Origin: Flavobacterium magnum
GTDB taxonomy: Bacteria > Bacteroidota > Bacteroidia > Flavobacteriales > Flavobacteriaceae
Assembly (NCBI RefSeq): GCF_003055625.1
Contig: NZ_CP028811.1
Coordinates: 2,976,001-3,040,000, forward strand
DNA: 64,000 nt
Direction of reading: 5' to 3'
Made by a program: the position numbers and the translations under genes. The first letter of the stretch is position 1. Each line of letters starts with the position of its first letter. Below are positions 36,090 to 44,814 of this stretch, in pieces. Under the pieces are notes generated by a model, which saw nothing but the letters and a program-made list of their open reading frames with translations, did no database searches and was not told the DNA's origin.

Positions 36090-37502
36090 ATGAAAATAGA
36101 ACAAATTTACACCGGATGCATAGCGCAGGCTGCTTACTATCTTGAAAGCAATGGCGAAGCCGCAATATTTGATCCACTGCGCGAAGTACAACCTTATATT
36201 GATAAAGCAAATGCCGGGCAGGCGCAGATTAAGTATATCTTCGAGACCCATTTCCATGCCGATTTTGTCTCCGGACACCTTGATCTGGCCAGGAAAACCG
36301 GCGCGCAGATCGTATACGGCCCGACGGCGGCACCCAAATTCGACGCCGTCATCGCGACGGACAACCAGGAATTCAAAATCGGTGACTGCACCGTAAAAGC
36401 CATACATACGCCGGGACACACGATGGAAAGCACCTGCTACCTGATCATCGACGAGCACGACGTGCCGCAGGGCATCATCACCGGGGATACCTTATTCATA
36501 GGTGATGTGGGACGGCCTGACCTGGCGCAGGAAATGGCAACAGAGCTGACTCAGGAAAAACTCGCATCGGAATTGTACGATTCGTTGCGCAACAAGATTA
36601 TGGTTTTACCCGATGCGCTGACAGTATATCCGAGCCACGGCGCCGGCAGCGCATGCGGAAAAAACATGAGCAAGGAAACTACCGATACGCTCGGGAACCA
36701 GAAGAAAACCAATTATGCGCTGCGTGCCGATATGAGCCGCGAGGAATTCATTGCGGAACTGCTGGACGGACTGGGCGCTCCGCCGGCCTATTTTCCGCAA
36801 AACGTCGCGATGAATATTGAAGGGTACGAAAGCCTGGATGCGATTATCGGCAAAAGCATGACGGCGCTTACGCCAAAGCAATTTAAAGCACTCGCAGGCG
36901 ACACGGATGCGATCATCCTCGATGTACGCCACGAAAATGACTTTGTGAAATCACACATCCCCGGATCGATATTCATTGGCATCGACGGCAACTTTGCCCC
37001 TTGGGTGGGCGCCCTGGTCATGAATGTCAGTCAGCCCCTGCTGATTGTTACACCCCCCGGTCGCGAACAGGAAACGATCACGAGACTTTCGCGCGTGGGT
37101 TTCGACCACGTGCTGGGTTATCTTGAAGGCGGACTGCACGCCTGGGCCGCGGCGGGAATGGAAACGGATGCTATGGAATCCATCGGACCTGAAGATTTTG
37201 CCTCGGGCGTTTCGCCCGAAAGCATCGTCGTGGACGCAAGGAAACCCGGGGAATTCAGCGCAGAACACGTGCCTGGGGCGATCAATATTGCGTTGGATTC
37301 GGTAAACAATGAATTGGGCAGCATTCCGCAGCAACCGTTTTACCTGCATTGCGCGGGCGGCTACCGGTCGGTGATTATGGGATCGATATTGAAATCGCGA
37401 GGCATCCATCATTTTACGAACGTGGAACAGGGCATCAGCGGCATCCGCAAGACCGGGGTGCGTCTGTCAAATTTCGTATGTCCGTCGGAATCAAAACAGT
37501 GA
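36090..37502 (+). CDS. CstB-like persulfide dioxygenase/rhodanese fusion
   Basis: A 470-residue protein with the domain order of CstB. Residues 1-230 are a metallo-beta-lactamase-fold dioxygenase: 'ETHFHADFVSGH' (His54, His56, Asp58) and 'HTPGHTMEST'. Residues about 255-355 are a rhodanese homology domain whose active-site cysteine is missing ('LLIVTPPGREQE'). Residues about 365-460 are a second rhodanese with Cys421 in 'LHCAGGYRS'. The family oxidises low-molecular-weight persulfides in sulfide detoxification. No CstR-like regulator is adjacent. Confidence 0.88.
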   Translation: MKIEQIYTGCIAQAAYYLESNGEAAIFDPLREVQPYIDKANAGQAQIKYIFETHFHADFVSGHLDLARKTGAQIVYGPTAAPKFDAVIATDNQEFKIGDCTVKAIHTPGHTMESTCYLIIDEHDVPQGIITGDTLFIGDVGRPDLAQEMATELTQEKLASELYDSLRNKIMVLPDALTVYPSHGAGSACGKNMSKETTDTLGNQKKTNYALRADMSREEFIAELLDGLGAPPAYFPQNVAMNIEGYESLDAIIGKSMTALTPKQFKALAGDTDAIILDVRHENDFVKSHIPGSIFIGIDGNFAPWVGALVMNVSQPLLIVTPPGREQETITRLSRVGFDHVLGYLEGGLHAWAAAGMETDAMESIGPEDFASGVSPESIVVDARKPGEFSAEHVPGAINIALDSVNNELGSIPQQPFYLHCAGGYRSVIMGSILKSRGIHHFTNVEQGISGIRKTGVRLSNFVCPSESKQ

Positions 37503-37557
37503 AATGTCGAAAAGATAAATTTTGCTTAAAAAAATATCCAATACATTTAAAAATAAA

Positions 37558-37565
37558 TACTTTTG
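37558..37565 (+). promoter_or_regulatory. TAnnTTTG promoter element
   Basis: TACTTTTG, 24 bases before the first TlpA-like gene. Confidence 0.5.
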
Positions 37566-37589
37566 CACTCTAAAATTAAAAACAAAAAA

Positions 37590-38759
37590 ATGAAAAAAGT
37601 CCTTTTGATATTACTTGCTTCGATGGCGGCAGTATCGTGTAAAAAAGCAGGTGAAAATGAATTTGTAATCACAGCCGATGCCAAAGGTGTAGCTGACGGC
37701 ACGGAAGTTTTCCTCGTAAAACAGGATTCCACCGGAAGGATCGTAAACGTTGACACCACCAAGGTGGAAGGCGGCAAATTTGAGTTTGAAGGCAAAATTT
37801 CCGAACCTACGCAGCACTATATCAAGATGCAGGAAAAAGGAAAAACCGAACAGCAAAGCAAATACGCCAATCAGGGATTCACCCTAATCCTGGAGCAGGG
37901 CGATATTGACGTGAAAGTGGACAAGGATACTTTGCAAAAAAGCAAGGTGACCGGAACCCTGAGCAACGATAGTTTTGCAGAATACCTTGAATTGCCGGTG
38001 TTGAAGAAAGTGAAAGCCTACGAGCAGGCCAACCAGAAAAAATATACCGAGGCCATGCAGAAAAATGATACGGCTACTATGGGTCAGATCATCAGGAATT
38101 ACAAGCCTTTATCGGAAGCGGTGAAAAAAGAATCGCTGATCTTCATCGAAAAAAATCCAAAATCCTATTATTCCCTGTTGTTTTTGAGCCAAAACCTTAG
38201 GGAAAAAGACGCCGACCTGGCCAAGCTCCAAAAGGATTTTGACAACCTCGATCCGTCATTGAAAAAGACATACATCGGAAAAAAAATCAAGGCCATGATT
38301 CCCCAGATTAAGGAGTTTCAGGAAGCCAATGCCAAAACCGGGCCAGCCGTAGGCACCGCAGCACCTGAATTCAGTGCGCCGACACCGGATGGTAAAACAC
38401 TGTCTCTGAAACAGGCAATGGGCAAAGTAACGCTTGTAGATTTCTGGGCATCATGGTGCAAGCCTTGCCGTAATGAAAGTCCGAATGTTGTGGCGCTATA
38501 CAACGAATTCCACGCGAAAGGACTGAACATTATCAGCGTATCCCTTGACCAGGACGCGGCCAAGTGGAAGGAAGCGATTGCGGCCGACAAGCTCACCTGG
38601 GCGCACGTATCGAACCTCAAGCAATGGAAAGAGCCGATTGCCGCGCAGTACAATGTGAAGAGCATCCCTGCGACTTACCTGCTCGATTCGCGCGGTATGA
38701 TTGTGGGCAAAGACCTTCAGGGCGATGCACTGAAAGCGAAAGTGGCTTCACTTCTTAAA
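37590..38759 (+). CDS. TlpA-like thioredoxin lipoprotein with DUF4369
   Basis: A 390-codon lipoprotein read to the stop at about 38760; lipobox 'AVSC' (Cys17). Residues 25-130 form the DUF4369 domain, 150-250 a helical linker, and 255-390 a TlpA/thioredoxin domain with redox motif WCKPC (Cys290, Cys293) and cis-proline 'SIPATYLL'. It would be an envelope thiol-disulfide reductase. The next gene is a paralogue 21 bases away, so the two were duplicated in tandem and are cotranscribed. Confidence 0.9.
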
Positions 38760-38780
38760 TAATAAAAAACACCTGTAATC

Positions 38781-39908
38781 ATGAGAAAAGCAACATTTTT
38801 GGTTCTAATGGCCCTCGGACTGGTTTCATTTACGGTCCTGGATGCTGATTTTACGATTACAGGAACCGCATCCGGAGTCGAGAATGGCAAGAAAGTGTAC
38901 CTTCAGAAACAGGATGAAAAGAAAGCCGGAAGTTTCATCAACGTCGATTCGGCTAAAGTGGTAAACGGCAAGTTTACCTTTAAAGGCAAAACCCCCGAGC
39001 CATCCATCCATTTCCTTCAGTTGGACAAGAATGAGGGAAAAGTGGTCTTCATCCTCGAAGGCGGTAAAATCAACTTTACGATTTATAAGGACAGTATCGC
39101 GAAGAGCAAAATTGGCGGGACACGCAGCAACGATGACCTTCAGGGATTCAATGTTGCCGCGATGAAGATTCAGGACAAGCTTATGAAATACCAGGAGGCA
39201 AACAATGCCAAATGGACCGAAGCCAGCAAGGCAAAAGATACGGTGGTAATGAACAGGCTCATGGCTGATGTCAAGGTCTATCAGGACCAAATGGTGGCAC
39301 TCTCTGCATCATTTCCGGAAAAACATCCGAAATCATTCCTGTCTGTGCTGTTCGTCGACAACATGTTCAACAATCCGGAGATGGATATTAAGAAAATCGT
39401 CCGAATTTATGACGGTCTCGACGCGACCCTGAAAAACACCAAAACGGGGAAGGAAATTCAGTCCAAGATTGCAAACCACAAAAACCTGTCCATCGGCAGC
39501 CCGGCACCTGATTTTACAGGACCTGCACCCGACGGCCAAATGGTTTCGCTGAAGCAATCGTTGGGTAAAGTGACCATCATCGATTTCTGGGCATCGTGGT
39601 GCGGACCCTGCCGTAAGGAAAATCCGAACGTTGTCGCGCTTTATAAGGATTATCATGCGAAGGGGCTGAACATCGTCAGCGTTTCCCTTGATAAGGATGC
39701 AACAAAGTGGAAAGAAGCTATTGCAAAGGACGGCCTCGATTGGACCCACCTTTCCAATCTGCAATTCTGGGATGATCCGGTTGCGGTCATGTACAACATC
39801 AAGAGCATTCCGGCCACATTCATCCTGGATGAGGCGGGAAATATCATTGCAAAAGATTTGCGTGGCGAGGAATTACGTGCAAAGATAGCTTCTGTACTGG
39901 GCAAATAA
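38781..39908 (+). CDS. TlpA-like periplasmic thioredoxin with DUF4369
   Basis: A 375-residue paralogue of the preceding protein with the same domain order: DUF4369 (about 25-115), helical linker, TlpA domain with WCGPC (Cys274, Cys277) and 'SIPATFIL'. The signal sequence (MRKATFLVLMALGLVSFTV) lacks a lipobox cysteine, so this copy should be soluble in the periplasm while its partner is membrane-anchored. The active-site dipeptide also differs (GP against KP), which usually changes redox potential. Confidence 0.9.
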   Translation: MRKATFLVLMALGLVSFTVLDADFTITGTASGVENGKKVYLQKQDEKKAGSFINVDSAKVVNGKFTFKGKTPEPSIHFLQLDKNEGKVVFILEGGKINFTIYKDSIAKSKIGGTRSNDDLQGFNVAAMKIQDKLMKYQEANNAKWTEASKAKDTVVMNRLMADVKVYQDQMVALSASFPEKHPKSFLSVLFVDNMFNNPEMDIKKIVRIYDGLDATLKNTKTGKEIQSKIANHKNLSIGSPAPDFTGPAPDGQMVSLKQSLGKVTIIDFWASWCGPCRKENPNVVALYKDYHAKGLNIVSVSLDKDATKWKEAIAKDGLDWTHLSNLQFWDDPVAVMYNIKSIPATFILDEAGNIIAKDLRGEELRAKIASVLGK

Positions 39909-39933
39909 TAAAAGTATTTTACACAGATAAAAG

Positions 39934-39958
39934 GCTTCATGTTTATGAAGCTTTTTTT
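39934..39958 (+). terminator. Rho-independent terminator
   Basis: Seven-bp stem (GCTTCAT with its complement), four-base loop and T7, 25 bases after the second TlpA-like gene. Confidence 0.85.
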
Positions 39959-40014
39959 ATTTCCTTAAAACCCAAAAGGTTAAAAATTGTGCCGAAATTA
40001 TCTCGTATTTAAAT

Positions 40015-40044
40015 TTGCAAACACCAAAAGTGTTGTTATATTTG
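40015..40044 (+). promoter_or_regulatory. Promoter of tRNA-Tyr (TTG-N19-TATATTTG)
   Basis: TTG at 40015-40017 (as TTTG from 40014) and TATATTTG at 40037-40044 with 19 bases between: a consensus primary sigma promoter of the phylum, 18 bases before the mature tRNA. Confidence 0.85.
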
Positions 40045-40061
40045 CAACCGTCTTACGACAT

Positions 40062-40142
40062 GGGGAGATACTCAAGCGGCCAACGAGGGCAGACTGTAAA
40101 TCTGCTGGGAGACCTTCGCAGGTTCGAATCCTGCTCTCCCCA
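40062..40142 (+). tRNA. tRNA-Tyr (GTA)
   Basis: An 81-base class II tRNA. The acceptor stem GGGGAGA (40062-40068) pairs with TCTCCCC (40135-40141), the anticodon GTA is at 40096-40098, the T loop reads GGTTCGAATCC, and a long variable arm (CTGGGAGACCTTCGC) lies between. CCA is not encoded. Confidence 0.97.
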
Positions 40143-40160
40143 CAAAAATCTTAAATAAGG

Positions 40161-40192
40161 AAAACCACAAGCTCGCTTGATGGTTTTTTTTT
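40161..40192 (+). terminator. Terminator of tRNA-Tyr
   Basis: Stem AAAACCA...TGGTTTT with an inner CAAG/CTTG extension (one bulged A), followed by T tract. Confidence 0.75.
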
Positions 40193-40375
40193 GTTTAAAA
40201 TGTTGAGTGAAGGTAACACCTTGCGGATCATTAAACAATCCGGCTCTTCCCGCCGAACCCGTCGGCTACACTTCAAACATGCATTCGCGCTGGTACAGTA
40301 GTTGTCCAGGCAGGCGGCAAACGGACTGAGATAATTTAGCCAGGCTACATCGACCGGCCTGAACAAAACGTTTTA

Positions 40376-40383
40376 TATATTTG
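40376..40383 (+). promoter_or_regulatory. TAnnTTTG promoter element
   Basis: TATATTTG, 18 bases before the ATG at 40402; it also argues against the TTG start at 40381, which lies inside the element. Confidence 0.5.
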
Positions 40384-40401
40384 AAAAATAAAACGATTGG
40401 A

Positions 40402-40893
40402 ATGAAAAGTAATGACGTATTGGCCGCACGTTTCCGCGAAGTCATCCTCAACGGGACCTGGATCGCCAACACGAATTTTATGGACCAGCTCACCGGAACT
40501 GACCTGGTGACGGTGACCACAAAATACGAATCACTGAACACCATTGCCGACCTGGCCAGGCACATTCATTATTATATTAACGGCCTGAACGGTTTCTTTC
40601 GCGAAGGTACGCTTGACATCCGTGATCAGTTCAGTTTTGATTTTGCACCAATGGAACGCCAGGACCAATGGGACGACTTTATTGTGCAATTCAATGAAGA
40701 TGCGGAAGATTTCGCGGCAATGATAGAACAGCTGCCCGAAGAACGCATGCAGCAGGTTTTTGTTGATGCAAAATACGGCTCCTACCACCGCAATATCGAC
40801 GCCATGATCGAACATTGCTACTATCACCTCGGACAAGTCGTGTTGATTAAAAAACTGGTGATTTCCGAGCATAAAGAAAACGGCAGCATCTGA
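40402..40893 (+). CDS. DinB-like (DUF1572-type) protein
   Basis: A 163-residue helical-bundle protein of the DinB superfamily. Histidines that could bind metal are in 'DLARHIHYYINGL' and 'MIEHCYYHLGQVVLIK'. It is the second DinB-like protein in this window; the sequences are clearly different. Start chosen at the ATG downstream of the promoter element. Function unknown. Confidence 0.82.
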   Translation: MKSNDVLAARFREVILNGTWIANTNFMDQLTGTDLVTVTTKYESLNTIADLARHIHYYINGLNGFFREGTLDIRDQFSFDFAPMERQDQWDDFIVQFNEDAEDFAAMIEQLPEERMQQVFVDAKYGSYHRNIDAMIEHCYYHLGQVVLIKKLVISEHKENGSI

Positions 40894-40905
40894 CAGCGCG
40901 TTGCC

Positions 40906-41802
40906 CTAAAATTTTCCGGTGTATCCGATAGCCAGCGTAAACTCGCGTGTGAGTCCGTCCGGCCTCACATCCCTGACCACAAATGGTGCAGCTGCCGACA
41001 ATGAAATGCTGCCGCGCCCAAAATCGAAGACGCCAACCAGGTTGCCATTGATCGTGAGTCCGTCTGAGCCGGGTATCGCTTCGCGGCTGCCGTAAATATT
41101 TTCGAATGAATCTTCACCCAGATGGTAGATAACCAGCAGGTTCGGCTTGAGCAGAAACCGCTTCTGAGCCAATGAAATCGTATATGTTCCGCGCAGCAAC
41201 GCATCAGGCCGTCGCCTGAAGAGGTTAGTCGATGGAAAGGCGTCTGTACCCGAATATTCGGCAAAGAAAGAATTGGCGTTGATGTTAAACATGACCACCT
41301 GCAATGCCGCATTGAAATCCCAATGGCTGTAACTGAAATTTACGCTCCCAAGAAAGTCAATCGTACCGAGGCTGCTTTGGTAATCCAGCGGCAACGGATG
41401 CTCATTGATCTTGAGGTTTGCCCTGTTAAATGGAATTTTCACACCCGCAGAATAACTCCACCGACGCGTGGCGAATGGCCTCGGGGTGAAATTGGCCCTG
41501 AGGTACGCATCACCCAAAGATCCCCGTTTCCCGAATCCGCCCTCCGCAAACGAGGATGTGATCCTGACGCCAGAGGACCAGCGGTCGTTAAACTGCCGCG
41601 TGTAAGAAACATATGGGGAAAAATACCGGGTGTCAGACTCCCCTGCTCCAACGACAGCGGCGACCTCTATTTCATTCTTAAAACCGGACGCGGTGTCAAC
41701 ATGGGCAGATATACTGCAGATGCCCGCGTCGCTGCAGCCTTGCGCAAAAAACCGGGTGAAGCCCATGAAGACTAATACGGTATAGATTACAGCTTTTTTC
41801 AT
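40906..41802 (-). CDS. Outer membrane beta-barrel-like protein
   Basis: A 298-residue exported protein. A signal peptide (MKKAVIYTVLVFMGFTRFFAQ) is followed by a cysteine-containing segment ('GCSDAGICSI') and then alternating aromatic strands such as 'SYTRQFNDRWSSGVRI' and 'GDAYLRANFTPRP', ending with a C-terminal phenylalanine (YTGKF), as in outer membrane barrels. The start codon overlaps the stop codon of the DM13 lipoprotein gene (TAATG), so the two are translationally coupled. Function unknown. Confidence 0.72.
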   Translation of the reverse strand: MKKAVIYTVLVFMGFTRFFAQGCSDAGICSISAHVDTASGFKNEIEVAAVVGAGESDTRYFSPYVSYTRQFNDRWSSGVRITSSFAEGGFGKRGSLGDAYLRANFTPRPFATRRWSYSAGVKIPFNRANLKINEHPLPLDYQSSLGTIDFLGSVNFSYSHWDFNAALQVVMFNINANSFFAEYSGTDAFPSTNLFRRRPDALLRGTYTISLAQKRFLLKPNLLVIYHLGEDSFENIYGSREAIPGSDGLTINGNLVGVFDFGRGSISLSAAAPFVVRDVRPDGLTREFTLAIGYTGKF

Positions 41803-42230
41803 TATTCCGATGGGGTTAATGGCGCGATGGCAAAAAGGTGGTTGTATTGCTGGCAGTGAATCAACACATAGTTGTAGGTGTTCAGATCAACGCCCTCCGG
41901 AATGGGATAATTGTGGTTGATGCCATCGCCCAAAGCGCCCAGATTGACAAACAATTCCGGCTCAGCCGAAGTCGCAAGATATACCTTAAGGTCTGGGCCG
42001 GCAGATACTGAAAAGTCTTCGAGCGACAAATGTCGTGTGGAGCCTTCGGCATACACATTGGCGGTGCCGCTGACTTCAATTCCCGAAGTCGCAGTAAAGT
42101 AACCGGTGTGCAGCCTTTGTGACGTTGTGGGGATTTCTGCGGAGCCCACGTCGGTGCGTGTTAACGGGCCCTCAGACTGGCACGAAAAAAGTGCTAAAAC
42201 CATTGCGAGTGATAAAAAAATAGTTTTCAT
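41802..42230 (-). CDS. DM13 domain lipoprotein
   Basis: A 142-residue lipoprotein with lipobox 'LFSC' (Cys17). The rest is a DM13 domain: 'GYFTATSGIEVSGTANVY', 'LEDFSVSAGPDLKVYLAT', 'NYPIPEGVDL' and the conserved cysteine in 'VLIHCQQYNHLFAIAPL'. DM13 has been proposed to be an electron-transfer domain with a redox cysteine. It is the upstream gene of a coupled pair with a beta-barrel-like protein. Confidence 0.85.
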   Translation of the reverse strand: MKTIFLSLAMVLALFSCQSEGPLTRTDVGSAEIPTTSQRLHTGYFTATSGIEVSGTANVYAEGSTRHLSLEDFSVSAGPDLKVYLATSAEPELFVNLGALGDGINHNYPIPEGVDLNTYNYVLIHCQQYNHLFAIAPLTPSE

Positions 42231-42305
42231 ATGACGGATTTCCCACAAAGGTGCATCCCGATAAAAAAACCTTTTGTCGCCTATCTGACATTTTGAGGCA
42301 ACTCG

Positions 42306-43730
42306 TCAATCATTGTCAAAATATTCGTCCTTGAACCCAATCAAATAGAGCTTTTCCCTGGCGCGGGTCATCGCGGTGTAGAGCCAGCGAACGTAGTCGC
42401 GGTTTGGGCCATCAGGCAGGTAGGGCTGTTCTACGAATACGGTAGTCCATTGCCCGCCCTGGGATTTATGGCAGGTCATTGCGTACGAGAATTTCACCTG
42501 CAGTGCATTAAAATATTCATTCTCCTTTACCTTCAGCAACTTTCGGAACTGCGCCTTTTCATCTTCGTAATCTGCGAGCACCTCCTGGTAGAGTCGGTTC
42601 GACTCTTCGTAAGTGAGTGACGGCGACTCGCTATGGATCGTATCGAGCAGCAGTACGGTATCGATTGGAAGCTGGTCAGGATAATCGATCATCCTGACGC
42701 GCACTTTCGCAAATTTAAATCCGTAAAGTTCCTTGAAACCATATATCTGCAGCACCTCGATAATGTCACCGTTGGCAATAAAACCTGCCGCATCGGTGTC
42801 TTTCAGCCAAAAATAATTGTTCTTCACGACCATCAGCAAATCCCCCGCAGACAGTTCGCTTTCCTTGTCGAGGATGCGTGTGCGGATCTGCTGGTTGTAT
42901 TGATTCGCGCGTTTATTGGAACGCACGATGAAGGCCGTGTCCTCGATGCCAATATTTCCATAAGCCGACTGTATCGCGTCCTGGATGTCATCCCCATTTG
43001 TAAGTCGGATGATGTCATTGAAACCATCCAGGCTGAAACGGAAATCCTCAAAAAAATCTTCCTGCAGCCGATCGCGCAACCCGGTGGCATTGTAGAGGAT
43101 CCCTGAATTTTCCTCCTGCCGCATGACCTCGTCGAGTTCGATGTGAAAGACTTCCTTATAATAATTCGCAGACAGGCTTTGGATGTCAAGCGCCGGGGAG
43201 ATTTCCAGGTTCACCGGCGGCAGCTGCGCCGTATCGCCCAACAGGATCATCTTGCACCCGCTGCCCGAATAAATGTATGAAATAAGGTCATCGAGCAGCG
43301 AGCCGTTTTGATACATCTTGCTGTCTGAAGCCGAATCAGAGATCATCGATGCCTCGTCGACTATGAAGATGGTGTTCTTATGTTTGTTGGCCTGTAGCGT
43401 AAATGACACCCCGCCCGCCTGTTTCTTTGGAAAATAAATCTTCTTGTGTATCGTCAGGGCCTGTTTGCGCGAATAATTAGCAATCACTTTGGCTGCCCTT
43501 CCCGTCGGCGCTAAAAGCACATACTTCCTGCCGGCGGCCTGCAGGTTGTTCACGATTGCCGAGATCACCGTCGTTTTACCCGTACCCGCGTAACCCTTGA
43601 GCACGAAAATCTCGTCGGGCTTGTCGTTCGTTACAAATTCCGAGACCTGTTGAAAGAAAATATCCTGTTTTACTGTTGGCTGGAATGGAAAATTCCGGGA
43701 AAGGATGGCATAAAATTCGCGTGCGGTCAT
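42306..43730 (-). CDS. RecD-like superfamily 1 helicase/ATPase
   Basis: A 474-residue helicase. Motif I is 'LKGYAGTGKTTVISAI', motif II 'FIVDEASMI', motif III 'LLGDTAQLPPV', and the C-terminal motifs include 'YAMTCHKSQGGQW' and 'YTAMTRAREKLYLIG'. It resembles the stand-alone RecD2-type helicase without the long N-terminal domain. Start at 43730 chosen because it gives 'MTAREFYAIL', as expected. A role in DNA repair or recombination is likely. No RecB or RecC gene is adjacent. Confidence 0.9.
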   Translation of the reverse strand: MTAREFYAILSRNFPFQPTVKQDIFFQQVSEFVTNDKPDEIFVLKGYAGTGKTTVISAIVNNLQAAGRKYVLLAPTGRAAKVIANYSRKQALTIHKKIYFPKKQAGGVSFTLQANKHKNTIFIVDEASMISDSASDSKMYQNGSLLDDLISYIYSGSGCKMILLGDTAQLPPVNLEISPALDIQSLSANYYKEVFHIELDEVMRQEENSGILYNATGLRDRLQEDFFEDFRFSLDGFNDIIRLTNGDDIQDAIQSAYGNIGIEDTAFIVRSNKRANQYNQQIRTRILDKESELSAGDLLMVVKNNYFWLKDTDAAGFIANGDIIEVLQIYGFKELYGFKFAKVRVRMIDYPDQLPIDTVLLLDTIHSESPSLTYEESNRLYQEVLADYEDEKAQFRKLLKVKENEYFNALQVKFSYAMTCHKSQGGQWTTVFVEQPYLPDGPNRDYVRWLYTAMTRAREKLYLIGFKDEYFDND

Positions 43731-43777
43731 GCGCCAAAGGTAGCGAAAAAGTTGCTGGTTCAAGGGACAGCATTTGG

Positions 43778-43871
43778 GCCGACCGCGTGAGGGATGGCAG
43801 CGGCATCCTTTTTATTTTACGGAGTGCAGCGCAGGAAAATAAAAAGATACAGCGGACAGCCCGACCCGAGG
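43778..43871. repeat. Interspersed hairpin repeat, copy 2
   Basis: A perfect 11-bp inverted repeat (CTTTTTATTTT at 43808-43818 with its complement at 43836-43846) framed by GGATGGCAGCGGCATC and ATACAGCGGACAGCCCGA, the same frames as in the unit at 35294. It lies between divergent genes, as does copy 1. Confidence 0.7.
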
Positions 43872-43972
43872 CACGAGGGGCACGCCCGAAATACGTGGCA
43901 AGCTCTTAATTCCCGATTGAAATCCTGAACCCATAACCTGCCGCGTGGCCTGCAGCATCCAAAAAAAAACCG

Positions 43973-43980
43973 TAAGTTTG
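43973..43980 (+). promoter_or_regulatory. TAnnTTTG promoter element
   Basis: TAAGTTTG, 18 bases before the DUF3822 gene; probable promoter of the DUF3822-rsmD operon. Confidence 0.5.
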
Positions 43981-43998
43981 CGGCAGTCAATCCAATTT

Positions 43999-44814
43999 AT
44001 GTCGGCGAGCAGCATCACTGAAAAAAATTACAAAAAACTCATCATCCGCGCGGGGCTGGAAGGCTTTTCGTTTGCGGTGGCCGATACGCTCAACGAGCGC
44101 GTACTGTCATTTGACGAGGTGGATTTTACAACTTATCCGAAAACGCACAAGGTTGAGGAGCATTATTGGAAAGCGTTCCTGGAGTACCGTGAGCTAACGC
44201 GGATGTATGACGAGGTTTTTGTCCTGCACGACAACGCCCTGAATGCCTTTGTGCCGTCGGCGCTGTTCGACGAAGCATATGCAGGCAGTTACCTGCAATA
44301 CAACACCAAAGTTTTTGAAACCGATTTTTTCGCGTTTGATACCATAGAAAGCCCTGAAATTAAGAATGTTTACGTGCCTTACGTGAACATCAACAACTTC
44401 CTGATCGATCAGTTTGGGCCGTTTGAATACAGGCATTCCAATACGGTTTTGGTGACAGCGTTGCTCAATTTGTCGCGCAATGTCGAGGACAAGCTGGTCT
44501 TCGTCCATTTTGACAGGCAGCATTTTGAAATTGTCGTGGTACAGAACCGGAAACTGGTGTTTTTCAATTCATTCGAATACCAGAATGAGGCCGATTTCAT
44601 TTACTACCTGCTTTTCACGGCAGAGCAGCTGAACCTCAACCCTGAAACCCTCAAACTGCAGCTGCTGGGCAACATCAGCGAGGACAGTGATCTTTTCCGG
44701 ATGGCCTACAAGTATGTGCGGCATGTGTCGCTTGCGGACGTATCGACTTTGCAGCGCCGCAATGATTTTTCCGCCGCGCAGAATCTCAGGCACTTTATCC
44801 TTTTTCAGTCATGA
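43999..44814 (+). CDS. DUF3822 family protein
   Basis: A 271-residue cytoplasmic protein of the Bacteroidota DUF3822 family, with an actin/hexokinase-like pattern ('LVFVHFDRQHFEIVVVQNRK', 'FFNSFEYQNEADFIYYLLF' in the middle). Similar proteins resemble pilus-assembly ATPase-fold (PilM-like) domains, but no function is shown. Its stop overlaps the rsmD start (ATGA), so both are translationally coupled; this pairing is common in Flavobacteria. Confidence 0.85.
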   Translation: MSASSITEKNYKKLIIRAGLEGFSFAVADTLNERVLSFDEVDFTTYPKTHKVEEHYWKAFLEYRELTRMYDEVFVLHDNALNAFVPSALFDEAYAGSYLQYNTKVFETDFFAFDTIESPEIKNVYVPYVNINNFLIDQFGPFEYRHSNTVLVTALLNLSRNVEDKLVFVHFDRQHFEIVVVQNRKLVFFNSFEYQNEADFIYYLLFTAEQLNLNPETLKLQLLGNISEDSDLFRMAYKYVRHVSLADVSTLQRRNDFSAAQNLRHFILFQS

